Positions 8,697-17,455 of a stretch of DNA of 64,000 nucleotides are shown here, piece after piece (position 1 is the first letter of the stretch; each line of letters starts with the position of its first letter). This DNA is from Streptomyces sp. NBC_01298 (GTDB lineage: Bacteria; Actinomycetota; Actinomycetes; Streptomycetales; Streptomycetaceae), in contig NZ_CP108414.1 of the NCBI RefSeq assembly GCF_035978755.1, positions 5,766,001 through 5,830,000 on the forward strand, in the 5' to 3' direction. The notes under the pieces were generated by a model. The model searched no databases, was not told where the DNA came from, and saw only the letters and a program-made list of their open reading frames with translations. The position numbers were made by a program, and so were the translations under genes.

Positions 8697-9467
8697 TCAG
8701 CGGCGCCGGGCGAGATGGACGACCAAGTCGGCGACGATCTCGACGCGCTCGGGCAGGACCCGCGCGATCCCGCGGAACACCTGCTCCCGCTCGAGGGCCG
8801 GGAGCGCGGCATAGGCCGAGACGGTGGAGAGGTAGCCGGTGTACTCGTCGGCGCTCATCGTCAGCCGGCGGTCGATGACGACCTGCCGCACACCGCCGAA
8901 CCAGGCGGAGCCGGCCCGCCGGAGTTCGGTCCCCGGCCACTGCATGGCGTCCCCGGGCGGTGTTCCGTCCGGGGACGGGACCTCGTCGCTCTCCAGGAAC
9001 GGAGCCCGCGCCGCGCGAACGGCTTCGGTCACGGCCGGGTCGGCGGGCCGCACCTGCCCGCCTGCCGAGGCGAACACCCCCGCCGGCTCCAGCAGGGCGG
9101 CCACCCGCGCCCACCGGCCCTCCGGGACCGTCCAGTGCAGGGCCGCCACCGCGTAGACCAGCCCGTACCGCCGGCGGCCGGGCCGTAGGTCCTCGAGGGA
9201 GGCCCGTACGGTGCTGACGCCGGAGGCCCGCACGTGCTTGCGCAGCTCGCGGAGCATGGCCCCGTCCGGGTCGGTCGCGGTGACCGTGACCCCCTGTCCG
9301 GCGAACAGCCGGGTCGCTTTCCCGGTCCCGGCCCCGATTTCGAGGGCGCTCGTGACCGGACCGCCGGCGTACTCCCGCACGAGGTCGAACAACTCCGGGG
9401 GATACCCCGGCCGGAACCGCTCGTACGCTTCCGCCCGCGCTCCGAAGCTCAGCGCACGATCGGGCAT
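8697..9467 (-). CDS. Class I SAM-dependent methyltransferase
   Basis: A 256-residue protein with a Rossmann-type methyltransferase fold. Motif I is ALEIGAGTGKATR (about residue 42), motif II has VTATDPDGAML, and the motif IV region VYAVAALHWT follows. N-terminal FGARAEAYERFRPGYPPELF is typical of the small-molecule methyltransferase family often annotated as trans-aconitate or UbiE-like; the acceptor cannot be predicted. The ATG is preceded by AAGGGGGC. An upstream in-frame extension of about 130 residues looks non-coding and was not used. Confidence 0.88.
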   Translation of the reverse strand: MPDRALSFGARAEAYERFRPGYPPELFDLVREYAGGPVTSALEIGAGTGKATRLFAGQGVTVTATDPDGAMLRELRKHVRASGVSTVRASLEDLRPGRRRYGLVYAVAALHWTVPEGRWARVAALLEPAGVFASAGGQVRPADPAVTEAVRAARAPFLESDEVPSPDGTPPGDAMQWPGTELRRAGSAWFGGVRQVVIDRRLTMSADEYTGYLSTVSAYAALPALEREQVFRGIARVLPERVEIVADLVVHLARRR

Positions 9468-9654
9468 GCCGAAGCCCCCTTGCTCGAACGGGATGCCCGC
9501 ACGGGGCCGCGTACCGCGGCGGGCGGGCTGGACGCGACCGGGCACGACTGGACGTGACCGGGCTGACCTGGCTGACCGGGCGTGGGACCGGGCACTGCCC
9601 GGGCCGGCCCGGACTTCGGCCGAGGGACTTCGGCCAGGCTGCCCCGGCCGGGGT

Positions 9655-9954
9655 TCAGCCCCGGTCGGCAATCGCCCACGACGCGGCGGCGACCACACCG
9701 GCGGCGCCGATGACCGCCGGCCAGGCGCCGACCTTCTTGGCCAGCGGGTGCGCACCGGCGAAACCGGCGAGGTACAGCGCGCCGAGCCCGGCGGCGGCCG
9801 GAACGCCGCCGCGCTTGTGCCACTCCCGCCCGGCCACGACGCCCGCGGCGCCGAGGACGACACCGCCGAGCGGCCGCTTCTTGGTCCACCGCGCGACGGC
9901 GTAACCGCCGACCAGACCGGCGGCCGCCACTACAGAACTCGGTACCCGTGCCAT
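9655..9954 (-). CDS. Small Gly/Ala-rich membrane protein
   Basis: A 99-residue protein with three or four short hydrophobic segments rich in Gly and Ala, separated by basic turns (ARWTKKRP, REWHKRGG). It has no recognised catalytic motif. I chose the ATG with GAGGGAG about 10 nt upstream; a GTG 18 bp further upstream is possible. Similar unassigned membrane proteins are common in Streptomyces. The 187-bp gap to the methyltransferase gene contains only short GACCGGGC-type repeats. Confidence 0.7.
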   Translation of the reverse strand: MARVPSSVVAAAGLVGGYAVARWTKKRPLGGVVLGAAGVVAGREWHKRGGVPAAAGLGALYLAGFAGAHPLAKKVGAWPAVIGAAGVVAAASWAIADRG

Positions 9955-10019
9955 GCTGTCCAACTCCCTCACCTCATCGGATCATCGGTTCATACGCGCA
10001 CACCTATTCGCCCCCGAGG

Positions 10020-10196
10020 CTAACTCGACCGCTTGACCACCCGCCGGGCCCCCACCGCGGCCAACACCAGTACGGCGCCGCCGATCACCGGATTGGGCAC
10101 CGCGTCCCGCACACCGCGCGGCAGCACCGCCACCACGCCCAACACGAGCAGAAACGCGAGCCCGCACCCGCCGACGGCCCGAAGGAGTCTGTCCAC
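10020..10196 (-). CDS. Possible 58-residue two-helix membrane protein
   Basis: Short minus-strand frame encoding two hydrophobic helices (CGLAFLLVLGVVAVLP and NPVIGGAVLVLAAVGA) with a charged turn and a basic tail (RRVVKRSS). The hydrophobic pattern and the stop only 65 bp upstream of the previous small membrane gene support a real gene, but no good Shine-Dalgarno precedes the GTG and the frame stays open upstream, so the start is a guess. Confidence 0.4.
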   Translation of the reverse strand: MDRLLRAVGGCGLAFLLVLGVVAVLPRGVRDAVPNPVIGGAVLVLAAVGARRVVKRSS

Positions 10197-10388
10197 GTGC
10201 TGCTCAACGCGGCCGCCCGGCCGCCCGACACGGACCGCGCCGAGGGGATTTGTCGCACACTCGCCGGATCCGCGCGATGTCTGCTGATGGAACCCGATGG
10301 GCATAAATTCAATCTCCCACCCAAAGGGGCAAACCACCCCGGCCCCACCCGCCCGCCCCACCCCACCCACATCAGGAGCCAGGACATC

Positions 10389-10931
10389 GTGATCTGCTAC
10401 GGACAGGCCGTCCTCGACCTCGCGGACGAACTGGTCGACGCCTACGCCGACGTCTTCTCCGCCCCGCCGTGGAACGAAGACGAAGAAACCATTCGCCAGT
10501 TCGCCGCCCGTCTCCCGGCCGACGCCCGGCGCCGTGGTTTCCGTACCGCCTTCATCCAGTCCGCCACGGGCATCGACGGCTTCGCGACGGGCTGGCTCAC
10601 CCCGGCGGCCTTCCCGAAGAACCGTGCGTACGCCCAGGTCGCGGCGCAGCTCGGGTCGGCCCGGGTGAAGGAACTCCTCACCGGGGCGCTGGAGATAGAC
10701 GAACTCGCGGTACGCCCCTACGCACGCGGCCGCGGCACCGCCCGGGACCTCCTCGCCGAGATCACCACCGACGCCCCGGACCGCCGCGCCTGGCTGCTGA
10801 CCAGCCGCCTGGCCAAGAACACGGTGGCCACGTACCGCCGCCTGGGCTGGCACGAGGTGGCCCCCCTCCCCGGCACGGAGACGGGCGTCATCGTCTTCCT
10901 CTCCCCGGACCACCCGAACCGGGCGGCATAA
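10389..10931 (+). CDS. GNAT-family N-acetyltransferase
   Basis: A 180-residue acetyltransferase-fold protein. The acetyl-CoA-binding motif A region reads IDELAVRPYARGRGTARDLL, with the R-G-x-G-x-A loop, and motif B contains NTVATYRRLGWHEV. The N-terminal part DAYADVFSAPPWNEDEE is typical of Streptomyces GNATs that act on small amines. The acceptor is unknown. The GTG start follows AGGAGCCAGGACATC; the longer frame upstream lies in a region with no coding bias. Confidence 0.87.
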   Translation: MICYGQAVLDLADELVDAYADVFSAPPWNEDEETIRQFAARLPADARRRGFRTAFIQSATGIDGFATGWLTPAAFPKNRAYAQVAAQLGSARVKELLTGALEIDELAVRPYARGRGTARDLLAEITTDAPDRRAWLLTSRLAKNTVATYRRLGWHEVAPLPGTETGVIVFLSPDHPNRAA

Positions 10932-11559
10932 CCCGCCGGCCCGGGCACCCCCTCCCCGACCGACCCGGGCACGGCACGGAGCCGGGCGCCGCCGCTCCTC
11001 CGGCCTCGGCCGGGCCCGGGGGGCCCTGCCCCGGCTCTGCCCGTCCCGGACCGGGCGGCGCAGTCGGGCCGCACGCCGCCTGCCGGGAAGCCATGCAACC
11101 GGGCCGCTGCCGCTGAGAGATGACCCGCCCTCACGGAGCACCTCCGCGGCCCCTTCGCCCTGACCGATGACCTGGCCGACGACCTGACCGGCCGCCAGGT
11201 CGATGGTCTGCCAGATCTTCAGGCCGGCCACCAGTCCCACCGGCGGCCTTACCGGTATTTCTACCGACGGCTCTACCGACAGCTCGACGTCCCGCCCATC
11301 GACCGACTGCCCGGCAGTCACATCGTCAGGCCCATCGATCGCCCGACCGGTACGCCCGGCGGCCGGGTCCGGGGAGACCCGGCGCTCCGGTCGTGTTCCT
11401 CACCCCGGCGTGACCGAACCCGTCTTCCACCCGAACGGCGGGTCTCGCGACGCGAAGCCTCACCGGATGGCGCAGGACGGCCGTGAGAGTGCCCACGGGC
11501 TGCTCCGAAACATCGCCCGGCGGGGCGTCCGAGCACCTCGGACAGGGCATACCGCGCCC
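10932..11559. other. 628-bp gap without a supported gene
   Basis: Frames stay open on both strands because of high GC, but none has a ribosome binding site or family-like sequence. Around 11160-11300 there are short imperfect repeats (CTACCGACGGCTCTACCGAC). The minus frame there gives about 60 residues of plausible composition and could be a gene remnant. I see no clear promoter. Confidence 0.4.
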
Positions 11560-12846
11560 ATGAACCCCACCACAGGCACCACACGAACCACACCCGCCCG
11601 GCAGGCCACGCACCAGGCCCACCCGGCGCAGGCCACGCACCAGGCCCACCCGGCGCAGGCCGCACATCAGGCTCGCTCGGCGCAGGCCACGCACCAGGCC
11701 CACTCGGGGCAGGGCACGCACCAGGCCGGCTCAGCGCCAGCAACCCGTCAGGCCCGCCTGGCGCCAGCCACGGCCCACCCGGCGCACTCGGCACAGCCCA
11801 CCCACCCGGCACACCCGCCGCGGCCCCGCCCGGCCGCCCGGCCCCGGCCGGCCTCTGAGGCGACCCCCGCCCGCCGCCAACTCAATCTCGCCACGCGCCA
11901 CCAACTCACCGCCACCGCCGGCATCCCACCCGGCACGATCACCTCCCGCACCCGCCCCGGCGGGCCCTGGCAGCGCCTGCTGCCCCGGGTCTACCTCCTC
12001 CAGACCGGCCCCCCGGACCAGCGCCAACGCGCCCTCGCCGCCGTCCTCTACGCCGCCGAGCCCGGCTCCGACCCGCTCTCCGGCGACACCGCCGCCCTCA
12101 CCGGCGGCGCGGCCCTCGCCCTGCTCGGCATCCGCGAAGCCCCGTACACCCCGGCCGACGTCCTGATCCGCGCCCCGCGCCGGCTCGCCGCCTCACCAGA
12201 GGTACGGCCGTTCCCCACCACCCGCTGGCCCCGCACCATCACCGTGTCCGGCATCCCGAGTACCCGCCCGGTACGCGCGGCCGCCGACTTCGCGGCCCGG
12301 ACCGACGAGCCGGCGGACCGGATCCGCTCGATCCTCGCCCAGGTCGTCCAGTCCGGCTGGTGCCACCCGCAGGACCTGCACGCCGAACTCCGCGCCGCCC
12401 GCCTCCTGACCCGCCCCGCGATCCGCGCGGCGGCCGCGGAACTCCTCGCCGGAGTCCGCTCGTTCGCCGAGGCCCAGGCCCGAGACACCTTGACCGCCAC
12501 GGACCTGCCCACCCCCCTCTGGAACGCCCGCCTCCACACCCCGGACGGCACCTTCCTGGCGAGCCCGGACGCCTACTGGCCCGACGAGGGCGTGGCCCTG
12601 GAGATCGACTCGGCGGAGTACCACTACACCCGCGACTCCTGGCACGCCACCCTCCACCGCCGCCTCCGCCTGGAGACCCACGGCATCCTGGTGGTCAGCG
12701 CCACCCCGTCGATGATGCGAGACACCCCGTCGGAAGTAATCGCAGCCCTCCGCACCCTCCTCACCCTGACCACCACCCGCCCCACCCCACCCACGGCCCT
12801 GGCCCGCGGCCACGTCCAACTCGAACTTCCCGTTCCGCGACAATGA
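11560..12846 (+). CDS. DUF559-like (restriction-endonuclease-fold) protein with repeat N-terminus
   Basis: A 428-residue protein. Residues about 10-95 are low-complexity Ala/His/Gln/Pro repeats. A middle domain (LNLATRHQLTATAGIPPGTITSRTRPGGPWQRLLPRVYLL and onward) resembles the AbiEi-type winged-helix N-terminal region. The C-terminus PDAYWPDEGVALEIDSAEYHY followed by HRRLRLETHGILVV matches the DUF559/Vsr-like endonuclease fold (D and E-x-D acidic residues on adjacent strands). Similar proteins are widespread in actinobacteria with unknown role. The stop lies 4 bp before the Vsr gene, but GC content is of the host type. The start is uncertain; no Shine-Dalgarno precedes this ATG. Confidence 0.7.
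   Translation: MNPTTGTTRTTPARQATHQAHPAQATHQAHPAQAAHQARSAQATHQAHSGQGTHQAGSAPATRQARLAPATAHPAHSAQPTHPAHPPRPRPAARPRPASEATPARRQLNLATRHQLTATAGIPPGTITSRTRPGGPWQRLLPRVYLLQTGPPDQRQRALAAVLYAAEPGSDPLSGDTAALTGGAALALLGIREAPYTPADVLIRAPRRLAASPEVRPFPTTRWPRTITVSGIPSTRPVRAAADFAARTDEPADRIRSILAQVVQSGWCHPQDLHAELRAARLLTRPAIRAAAAELLAGVRSFAEAQARDTLTATDLPTPLWNARLHTPDGTFLASPDAYWPDEGVALEIDSAEYHYTRDSWHATLHRRLRLETHGILVVSATPSMMRDTPSEVIAALRTLLTLTTTRPTPPTALARGHVQLELPVPRQ
11586..11800. repeat. Tandem repeats encoding THQAHPAQA-type units
   Basis: Imperfect 24-bp and 27-bp units (ACGCACCAGGCCCACCCGG core) inside the 5' part of the DUF559-like gene. They encode the Ala/His/Gln/Pro tail and may vary in copy number. Confidence 0.7.
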
Positions 12847-12850
12847 CGGC

Positions 12851-13288
12851 GTGGAAGCCCTTGAGAGCACTCCCGGCGATCGAGCTCGTATGAGCCGCCA
12901 GAAGAGCAAGGACACCGGGATTGAGATGGCCTTGCGGCGAGCCTTGCACGCGGCGGGCTTGCGCTACCGGGTCCATCGTCGACCGGCGAAGGGGGTGCGA
13001 CGCGAAGCCGACATCGTCTTCGGCCCCACACGGGTCGCCGTCTTCGTGGACGGCTGCTTCTGGCACGGATGTCCCGAACACGTGACGTGGCCCCGACGAA
13101 ATGCCGAGTTCTGGCGAGCCAAGATCGAGGGAAACCGGGCACGGGACCACGACACCGACGTGCGCCTCGCCGAGTCCGGCTGGCTGTCGCTCCGGGTGTG
13201 GGAACACGAGAGTCCCGACGAAGCCGCCGTCCGCATCGTGCGGGCAGTCGAGGAACGGCGGTCCGGCCGCGTGTCCGCCGGGCGGTGA
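12851..13288 (+). CDS. vsr: Vsr-type very short patch repair endonuclease
   Basis: A 145-residue homologue of Vsr, the nuclease that nicks 5' of T in T:G mismatches made by deamination of 5-methylcytosine. Family blocks are present in order: MSRQKSKDTGIEMALRRALH, GLRYRVH, ADIVFGPTRVAVFVDGCFWHGCPEH (catalytic Asp and zinc/active-site His/Cys region), EFWRAKIEGNRARD and GWLSLRVWEHE. I start at the GTG because the residues before the internal ATG (12890) align with the usual N-terminus. It opens the island and has two cytosine methyltransferase genes on the opposite arm, the classic Vsr partner. In R-M islands Vsr-fold proteins may also be the restriction nuclease itself. Confidence 0.9.
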   Translation: MEALESTPGDRARMSRQKSKDTGIEMALRRALHAAGLRYRVHRRPAKGVRREADIVFGPTRVAVFVDGCFWHGCPEHVTWPRRNAEFWRAKIEGNRARDHDTDVRLAESGWLSLRVWEHESPDEAAVRIVRAVEERRSGRVSAGR

Positions 13289-13369
13289 CGGGCTGTCGGG
13301 GCCCCTGAGTGAGTCCGCACCGTCACCGCTATTTGGCATCGCCTGACTCGTCAAAACTCCGCTGTTAGG

Positions 13370-13392
13370 GTGATCGTGGCCTACGTAATCAC
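13370..13392. promoter_or_regulatory. Inverted repeat upstream of HTH-ATPase gene
   Basis: GTGAT (13370-13374) and ATCAC (13388-13392) flank a 13-bp spacer containing the palindrome TACGTA, 26-48 bp before the ATG of the XRE-domain protein. It is a candidate operator for autoregulation; the arms are short, so this is tentative. Confidence 0.3.
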
Positions 13393-13417
13393 GAGCCTGA
13401 CCAGCGGAGGAAGACGT

Positions 13418-15511
13418 ATGGAGCAGCCGGGCGAGGAGTTCGGTCCGTGGCTCTCGCGTCAGTTGAGCCGCATGAACATGACGCAATCCGATCTTGGTGA
13501 TCGGCTGGGGCTGACTGGGGCGGTTCTCTCCGCGTGGGTCAATGGACGGAGCGGGCCGCGAGACGAGACCAAACATGCTCTCGCCGAGTTGTTCGGCACG
13601 GATGCCGCATCGGTGCCCAGCCGATCCACCGCTGTCCCACCCGAACCCCCCCGACGCTGGCACCATCGTCCGGCCCACGCCGACGGAGGCCGTGAATATG
13701 GCAACGCCGCCACCTTCGCCTTCGATGCGGACATGTCCGTGCTGGCCCGGGAAGCGACCCAGAACTCCCTCGACGAGCGCCACGACCCGAGTGTTCCCGT
13801 GCGCATGCACTACACCCTGCACGAACTGAGCGGAGAGTTCCTTTCGGACTTCCTTGCTGCTCTGCGCTGGGAGGATCTGCGACCGCACTACGACCAAGCG
13901 GCGTCGGCCGAGCAGAAGGTCTCGAGGAGCCTGCGGGCGGCACTGGACGATCTGGAGACGCGGAAGTCCCTCCTCCTGCTCCGCGTCGACGACTACAACG
14001 CCAACGGCCTCACCGGCCCCGAGTATCAGGACGGGCGCTTCGCCGCCGTGGTCAGGCGTCAGCTCGACAGTCACAAGGAGGCCGGTGGTCGGGCGGGCGG
14101 GTCCTACGGTCTGGGGAAGGCCACACTATGGGCCGCGAGTCGATTCGGCCTCGTGCTGATCAACTCCACCCTCTCCGAGCCGTATGAAGGGCGTACGGAG
14201 CGACGCGTCATTGGACGGTTGGACCTTCCGTGGAGGCAGGTGGGAGGCGAGGCGTTCGCGGGCCCGGCTTGGTTCGGCGAGCCCGACTCCGAACCCACCC
14301 ACAAGGACGTGTCGCGCTCCTGGTGGGCGAGCGGGGATGTGGTCCGCAGCCTCCATCTCGAAAGGAGGGACGGAACTCCTGGGACGTCCTTCCTCGTGGT
14401 GGGCGCGCACGACGCCTCGGGAGATGCGGAAGAGTTGCAGGACCTCCACGAAAAGTTGGTCCGCTCGCTTGCCGACGGGTTCTGGGCAGCCATGATCGGA
14501 GGACGCGACGCGGGCCCGCTGTTGGACGTCCGGGTGAGCGCCCTGCGCAACGGCCGTGTGGTCATCGGGGAAGAGAGGGTCGACCCGCATTCCCGACATC
14601 CGGCCCTGAGCCGAGCGTTGCAGTGCCACCTCGACGGCAGGGTGGTGGACGTGCTTACATCAGCCGACCAGGTGGCCCGTGTCGAGGTCCCGCTGATAGT
14701 GACGCCCCGAAAAGGCCATGGACGGGTGCGCGACAAGGGCAGGGAGCACCGCGCGGTCCTCTTGCTCACCCCGGCGGCCGATACGGATGAGAAGCACAGC
14801 CGCGTCGTCTGCATGCGTGGCAACCGCATGACCATCACGGAACACAGGCCGCGCGAGTTGCCGCTCGGCACCACGCCTTTCCAGGCAGTCCTCCTTGCCG
14901 GGTACGCGACGGATCGTACGGGTGAGGACGTGGACCTCGCCGAGGCGTTCCTGCGTGCTTCGGAGCCACCCGAGCACGACCGTTGGGACCGCACGGAGGA
15001 ACTGACCTCCCTCTACGAGCGTGGTGCCGTCAGCCGGCTCAAGGAGTTTCGCGGTGACGTGGACAAGGCGGTACGCGGCCTCGTGGGGAGGCGGGACGTC
15101 AACCGATCCGGGGGCCCTGCGGTGTTGAGGGACCTCCTGAAGCTGGGTGTGCCCACAGCGGCGCAACGGAGGACACAGAGCTTCCCCGTGGTCCGGAGCG
15201 TCGATGCGCGCGTCGATGATGCCGGGGCTTGGAACGTGACCGTGGAAATCAAGCTGCCCGATGCGGAGGATCCCTGGCTGCTGACGCCGGTGGCGAAGTT
15301 CGACGTGCGCTCCGGTGGCAGGCCGGTGGTCGATTGGGCCGAGCTCGTCGCGTCCGTCGACTGTCGTGTGGAGGCGGGCGACCTGGTGGTCGACCCCGGG
15401 GTACGCACGGCCGTGTTCCATGGTGTGACCGATCCCCGCACCCACCCGGTGCATGGTGGGTTCGCCCGCCTTGTGGTGGAGGTCCAGAAGGCGCGCGGGG
15501 GTGTGAAGTGA
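13418..15511 (+). CDS. XRE helix-turn-helix fused to GHKL-type ATPase (defence island)
   Basis: A 697-residue fusion. Residues 8-60 form an XRE/Cro-type DNA-binding domain (MTQSDLGDRLGLTGAVLSAWVNG). From about 95 a GHKL (gyrase/Hsp90/histidine-kinase/MutL) ATPase begins: N-box REATQNSLDE (Glu112, Asn116), G1-like DDYNANGLTG (191-200) and glycine lid GGSYGLGK (227-234). About 400 residues of unassigned sequence follow. Strong start: ATG after GGAGGAAGACGT. Its stop overlaps the next start (GTGA), so the three rightward genes are coupled. GC is visibly lower than in the flanks. It may be a DNA-sequence-guided ATPase switch or a self-regulating component; that is inference. Confidence 0.82.
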   Translation: MEQPGEEFGPWLSRQLSRMNMTQSDLGDRLGLTGAVLSAWVNGRSGPRDETKHALAELFGTDAASVPSRSTAVPPEPPRRWHHRPAHADGGREYGNAATFAFDADMSVLAREATQNSLDERHDPSVPVRMHYTLHELSGEFLSDFLAALRWEDLRPHYDQAASAEQKVSRSLRAALDDLETRKSLLLLRVDDYNANGLTGPEYQDGRFAAVVRRQLDSHKEAGGRAGGSYGLGKATLWAASRFGLVLINSTLSEPYEGRTERRVIGRLDLPWRQVGGEAFAGPAWFGEPDSEPTHKDVSRSWWASGDVVRSLHLERRDGTPGTSFLVVGAHDASGDAEELQDLHEKLVRSLADGFWAAMIGGRDAGPLLDVRVSALRNGRVVIGEERVDPHSRHPALSRALQCHLDGRVVDVLTSADQVARVEVPLIVTPRKGHGRVRDKGREHRAVLLLTPAADTDEKHSRVVCMRGNRMTITEHRPRELPLGTTPFQAVLLAGYATDRTGEDVDLAEAFLRASEPPEHDRWDRTEELTSLYERGAVSRLKEFRGDVDKAVRGLVGRRDVNRSGGPAVLRDLLKLGVPTAAQRRTQSFPVVRSVDARVDDAGAWNVTVEIKLPDAEDPWLLTPVAKFDVRSGGRPVVDWAELVASVDCRVEAGDLVVDPGVRTAVFHGVTDPRTHPVHGGFARLVVEVQKARGGVK

Positions 15512-16491
15512 CCGCGGTGTTTCCCTATCCGACGATCTTCGGAGACATCGACCTGAAGGTCGTCTCCGTCTCCGTCGATGGCGCGGAGCTTCCGTACGAC
15601 AAGATCTCCGCTGCGGACCGGGCAGTGGCCCTGCACCGGTCCGGGCGGGGCGAATGGGATCGTGCCAGGCTCCGGGTCGTCGTCACGGCTCCGAACGAGG
15701 AACTGCTCTCGGGGCCGTGGTCGGATGTCGCCTTTCTCGCGGTCCTGTCGGAGAAGGCCACCAACAGACGCTTCGCGACGGTTCTTCTACGGGGCGCGGA
15801 CGGGACCATGCAGGGAACGGTCGAGCTGGACCGAGCATGCCACGTCAGTCGCGCGATGTTGGGCGTCCTCGTGGTGGCGACCGTCGGCGGAGTTCCGGGC
15901 CGCCTGGTCGGTGTCTCCACGGAGGACTGGGCCGTCGACCTCAAGGCTTCCGTGCCTGTGCGGCAGCGGGAGATCGACATCGTCGAAGTGGACTTCAAGG
16001 AAGGCCCGCACGAGTGGCTGCGGCCGTACAAGGAGTCCGCGTGGATCGTCGAGACCGCGGGGGAGATCCCCACCGTCTACCTCAACACGGGCGCCGTAGA
16101 AGGACTGATCGAGGCGCTCGCCGGCACCGGGGGAAGTGCTGCGGTGAGGACCCTGCGTGAGCTCAGCGCGAGTCAGATCGCCCAGGATGCCTGGACGGCG
16201 ATGTTCCACACCGCGATCAGCGACCTGGACGTCGACGAGGACGGAACTCCGTTGATGCCCACCGGTTGGCGAGAGGCGGTTCTCCGCGTGATGCTCCCCG
16301 ACGTGCTGCCCGGTCGGCAGCTCACCGACGCCCTGTACGAGCTCACCGAACGGCGTACGAAGGGTCACGGTTGGGCGGAGGTCCAGACGGGTGTGCAGTT
16401 CGCGGCGGGACGGCGCAGTCGCACCACGAGGAATCTGACCAACGCGGTGCGCTCGGTGCACGGGGAGGAAGAGAACGGTGTCTCCAGGTGA
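15508..16491 (+). CDS. Unassigned defence-island protein, 327 residues
   Basis: I do not recognise this family. It is soluble, mixed alpha/beta and mildly acidic, with no membrane segment. The N-terminal half contains beta-rich stretches (LKVVSVSVDGAELPYD, RLRVVVTAP); the C-terminal half is helical (SASQIAQDAWTAMFHTAISDLDVDEDG, LTDALYELTERRTKG). No nuclease, ATPase or HTH motif is visible. The GTG start overlaps the upstream TGA, and the stop lies 5 bp before the next start, so it is made together with the XRE-GHKL ATPase and is probably its partner protein. Confidence 0.72.
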   Translation: MTAVFPYPTIFGDIDLKVVSVSVDGAELPYDKISAADRAVALHRSGRGEWDRARLRVVVTAPNEELLSGPWSDVAFLAVLSEKATNRRFATVLLRGADGTMQGTVELDRACHVSRAMLGVLVVATVGGVPGRLVGVSTEDWAVDLKASVPVRQREIDIVEVDFKEGPHEWLRPYKESAWIVETAGEIPTVYLNTGAVEGLIEALAGTGGSAAVRTLRELSASQIAQDAWTAMFHTAISDLDVDEDGTPLMPTGWREAVLRVMLPDVLPGRQLTDALYELTERRTKGHGWAEVQTGVQFAAGRRSRTTRNLTNAVRSVHGEEENGVSR

Positions 16492-16496
16492 GCGGC

Positions 16497-17435
16497 ATGA
16501 ATCGTGAGGATCTCCCCTCGATGCTGGGCTTCCTGTCCGATGCCGCTGTGGCCAAGCATCTGAGCCGCGCGGTGCAGACCGGCCAGGCGACACCGCCGCA
16601 GATGGCCCTGCGCAAAGCATCCGAGGAACTTGCTCCTGGATCTCGATGGCGTACGGCACCGGTACGCGACCTCGTGGAGCAGGCGATGATCCGACACGAC
16701 GGCAACCGGGCGGCCGCAGACGGGTGGTTGGCTCCGCGCCTGCACGCGACGCTGCGCATGACACGTGCGGAGGCCGCGGACAACCGGTTGTGGAACCACC
16801 TGGCCATGGTCGTGGCCCCGGACTACGTCGCGTGGAGGCATAGCCGGTTGGACGCGGATGCGGGGCAGGGCGCGGCGACAGTGACGCGTTTCTCGGGGCC
16901 GCACTACACGCAGGCCTTCTCGCGGCTGTGGTGGGCGGCCGAGCTCTTTCGGGACGGATCGGACTACCGTCCGGTCGAGGTCGCCTGCCGGCTGCAGGAC
17001 GTGCTCCAGACGACCATGCGTCTTGACGTCATCGATCATCGTCCTACGGCACAGGCGATCTTGAAGATCCTCGGTAGGCGGCTCGCCGCAGGAGAGCGGC
17101 GTATGGGAGATAGGGTCAACGCTCTGTCGGCTGCGGTGAACGCGGCGGGCAGCACCTTGGTGTACGAGGTGCTCGCTCCTGACGGAGGACCCGAGACCGA
17201 TGCGCTTCGCGACTGGATCGACGAGTCGGAGCACGCGGCGGCGGTTCCTTGGGAGCGGCTGCCGGAGGGTCCCGACGACGGAACCGTGCGACAGGCCTCT
17301 GTCGAGGCGTTGGTTCCGATCTTCGACCGGCTCCTGGCCGAGGCCCCACTGCGCGACAGGGGGGCGAGAAGGAAGGGCCTCGCGGAGCCCGTCTCGGCCG
17401 GCGTGAGCCTCGCCAAGCCGTCGGACCGTGCGTGA
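16497..17435 (+). CDS. DUF6339-like defence-island protein
   Basis: A 312-residue soluble, largely helical protein. The central part NRLWNHLAMVVAPDYVAWRH and the following SRLWWAAELFRDGSDY resemble DUF6339-type proteins as I remember them (not checked). It has no known catalytic motif. It is the last gene of the rightward arm, ending 20 bp from the convergent methyltransferase gene. The ATG follows AGGTGAGCGG; an in-frame GTG at 16488 that overlaps the previous stop codon is an alternative start. Co-expression with the XRE-GHKL ATPase suggests a shared complex or pathway. Confidence 0.72.
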   Translation: MNREDLPSMLGFLSDAAVAKHLSRAVQTGQATPPQMALRKASEELAPGSRWRTAPVRDLVEQAMIRHDGNRAAADGWLAPRLHATLRMTRAEAADNRLWNHLAMVVAPDYVAWRHSRLDADAGQGAATVTRFSGPHYTQAFSRLWWAAELFRDGSDYRPVEVACRLQDVLQTTMRLDVIDHRPTAQAILKILGRRLAAGERRMGDRVNALSAAVNAAGSTLVYEVLAPDGGPETDALRDWIDESEHAAAVPWERLPEGPDDGTVRQASVEALVPIFDRLLAEAPLRDRGARRKGLAEPVSAGVSLAKPSDRA

Positions 17436-17455
17436 AACGCCGGTACCGGCCGGTC

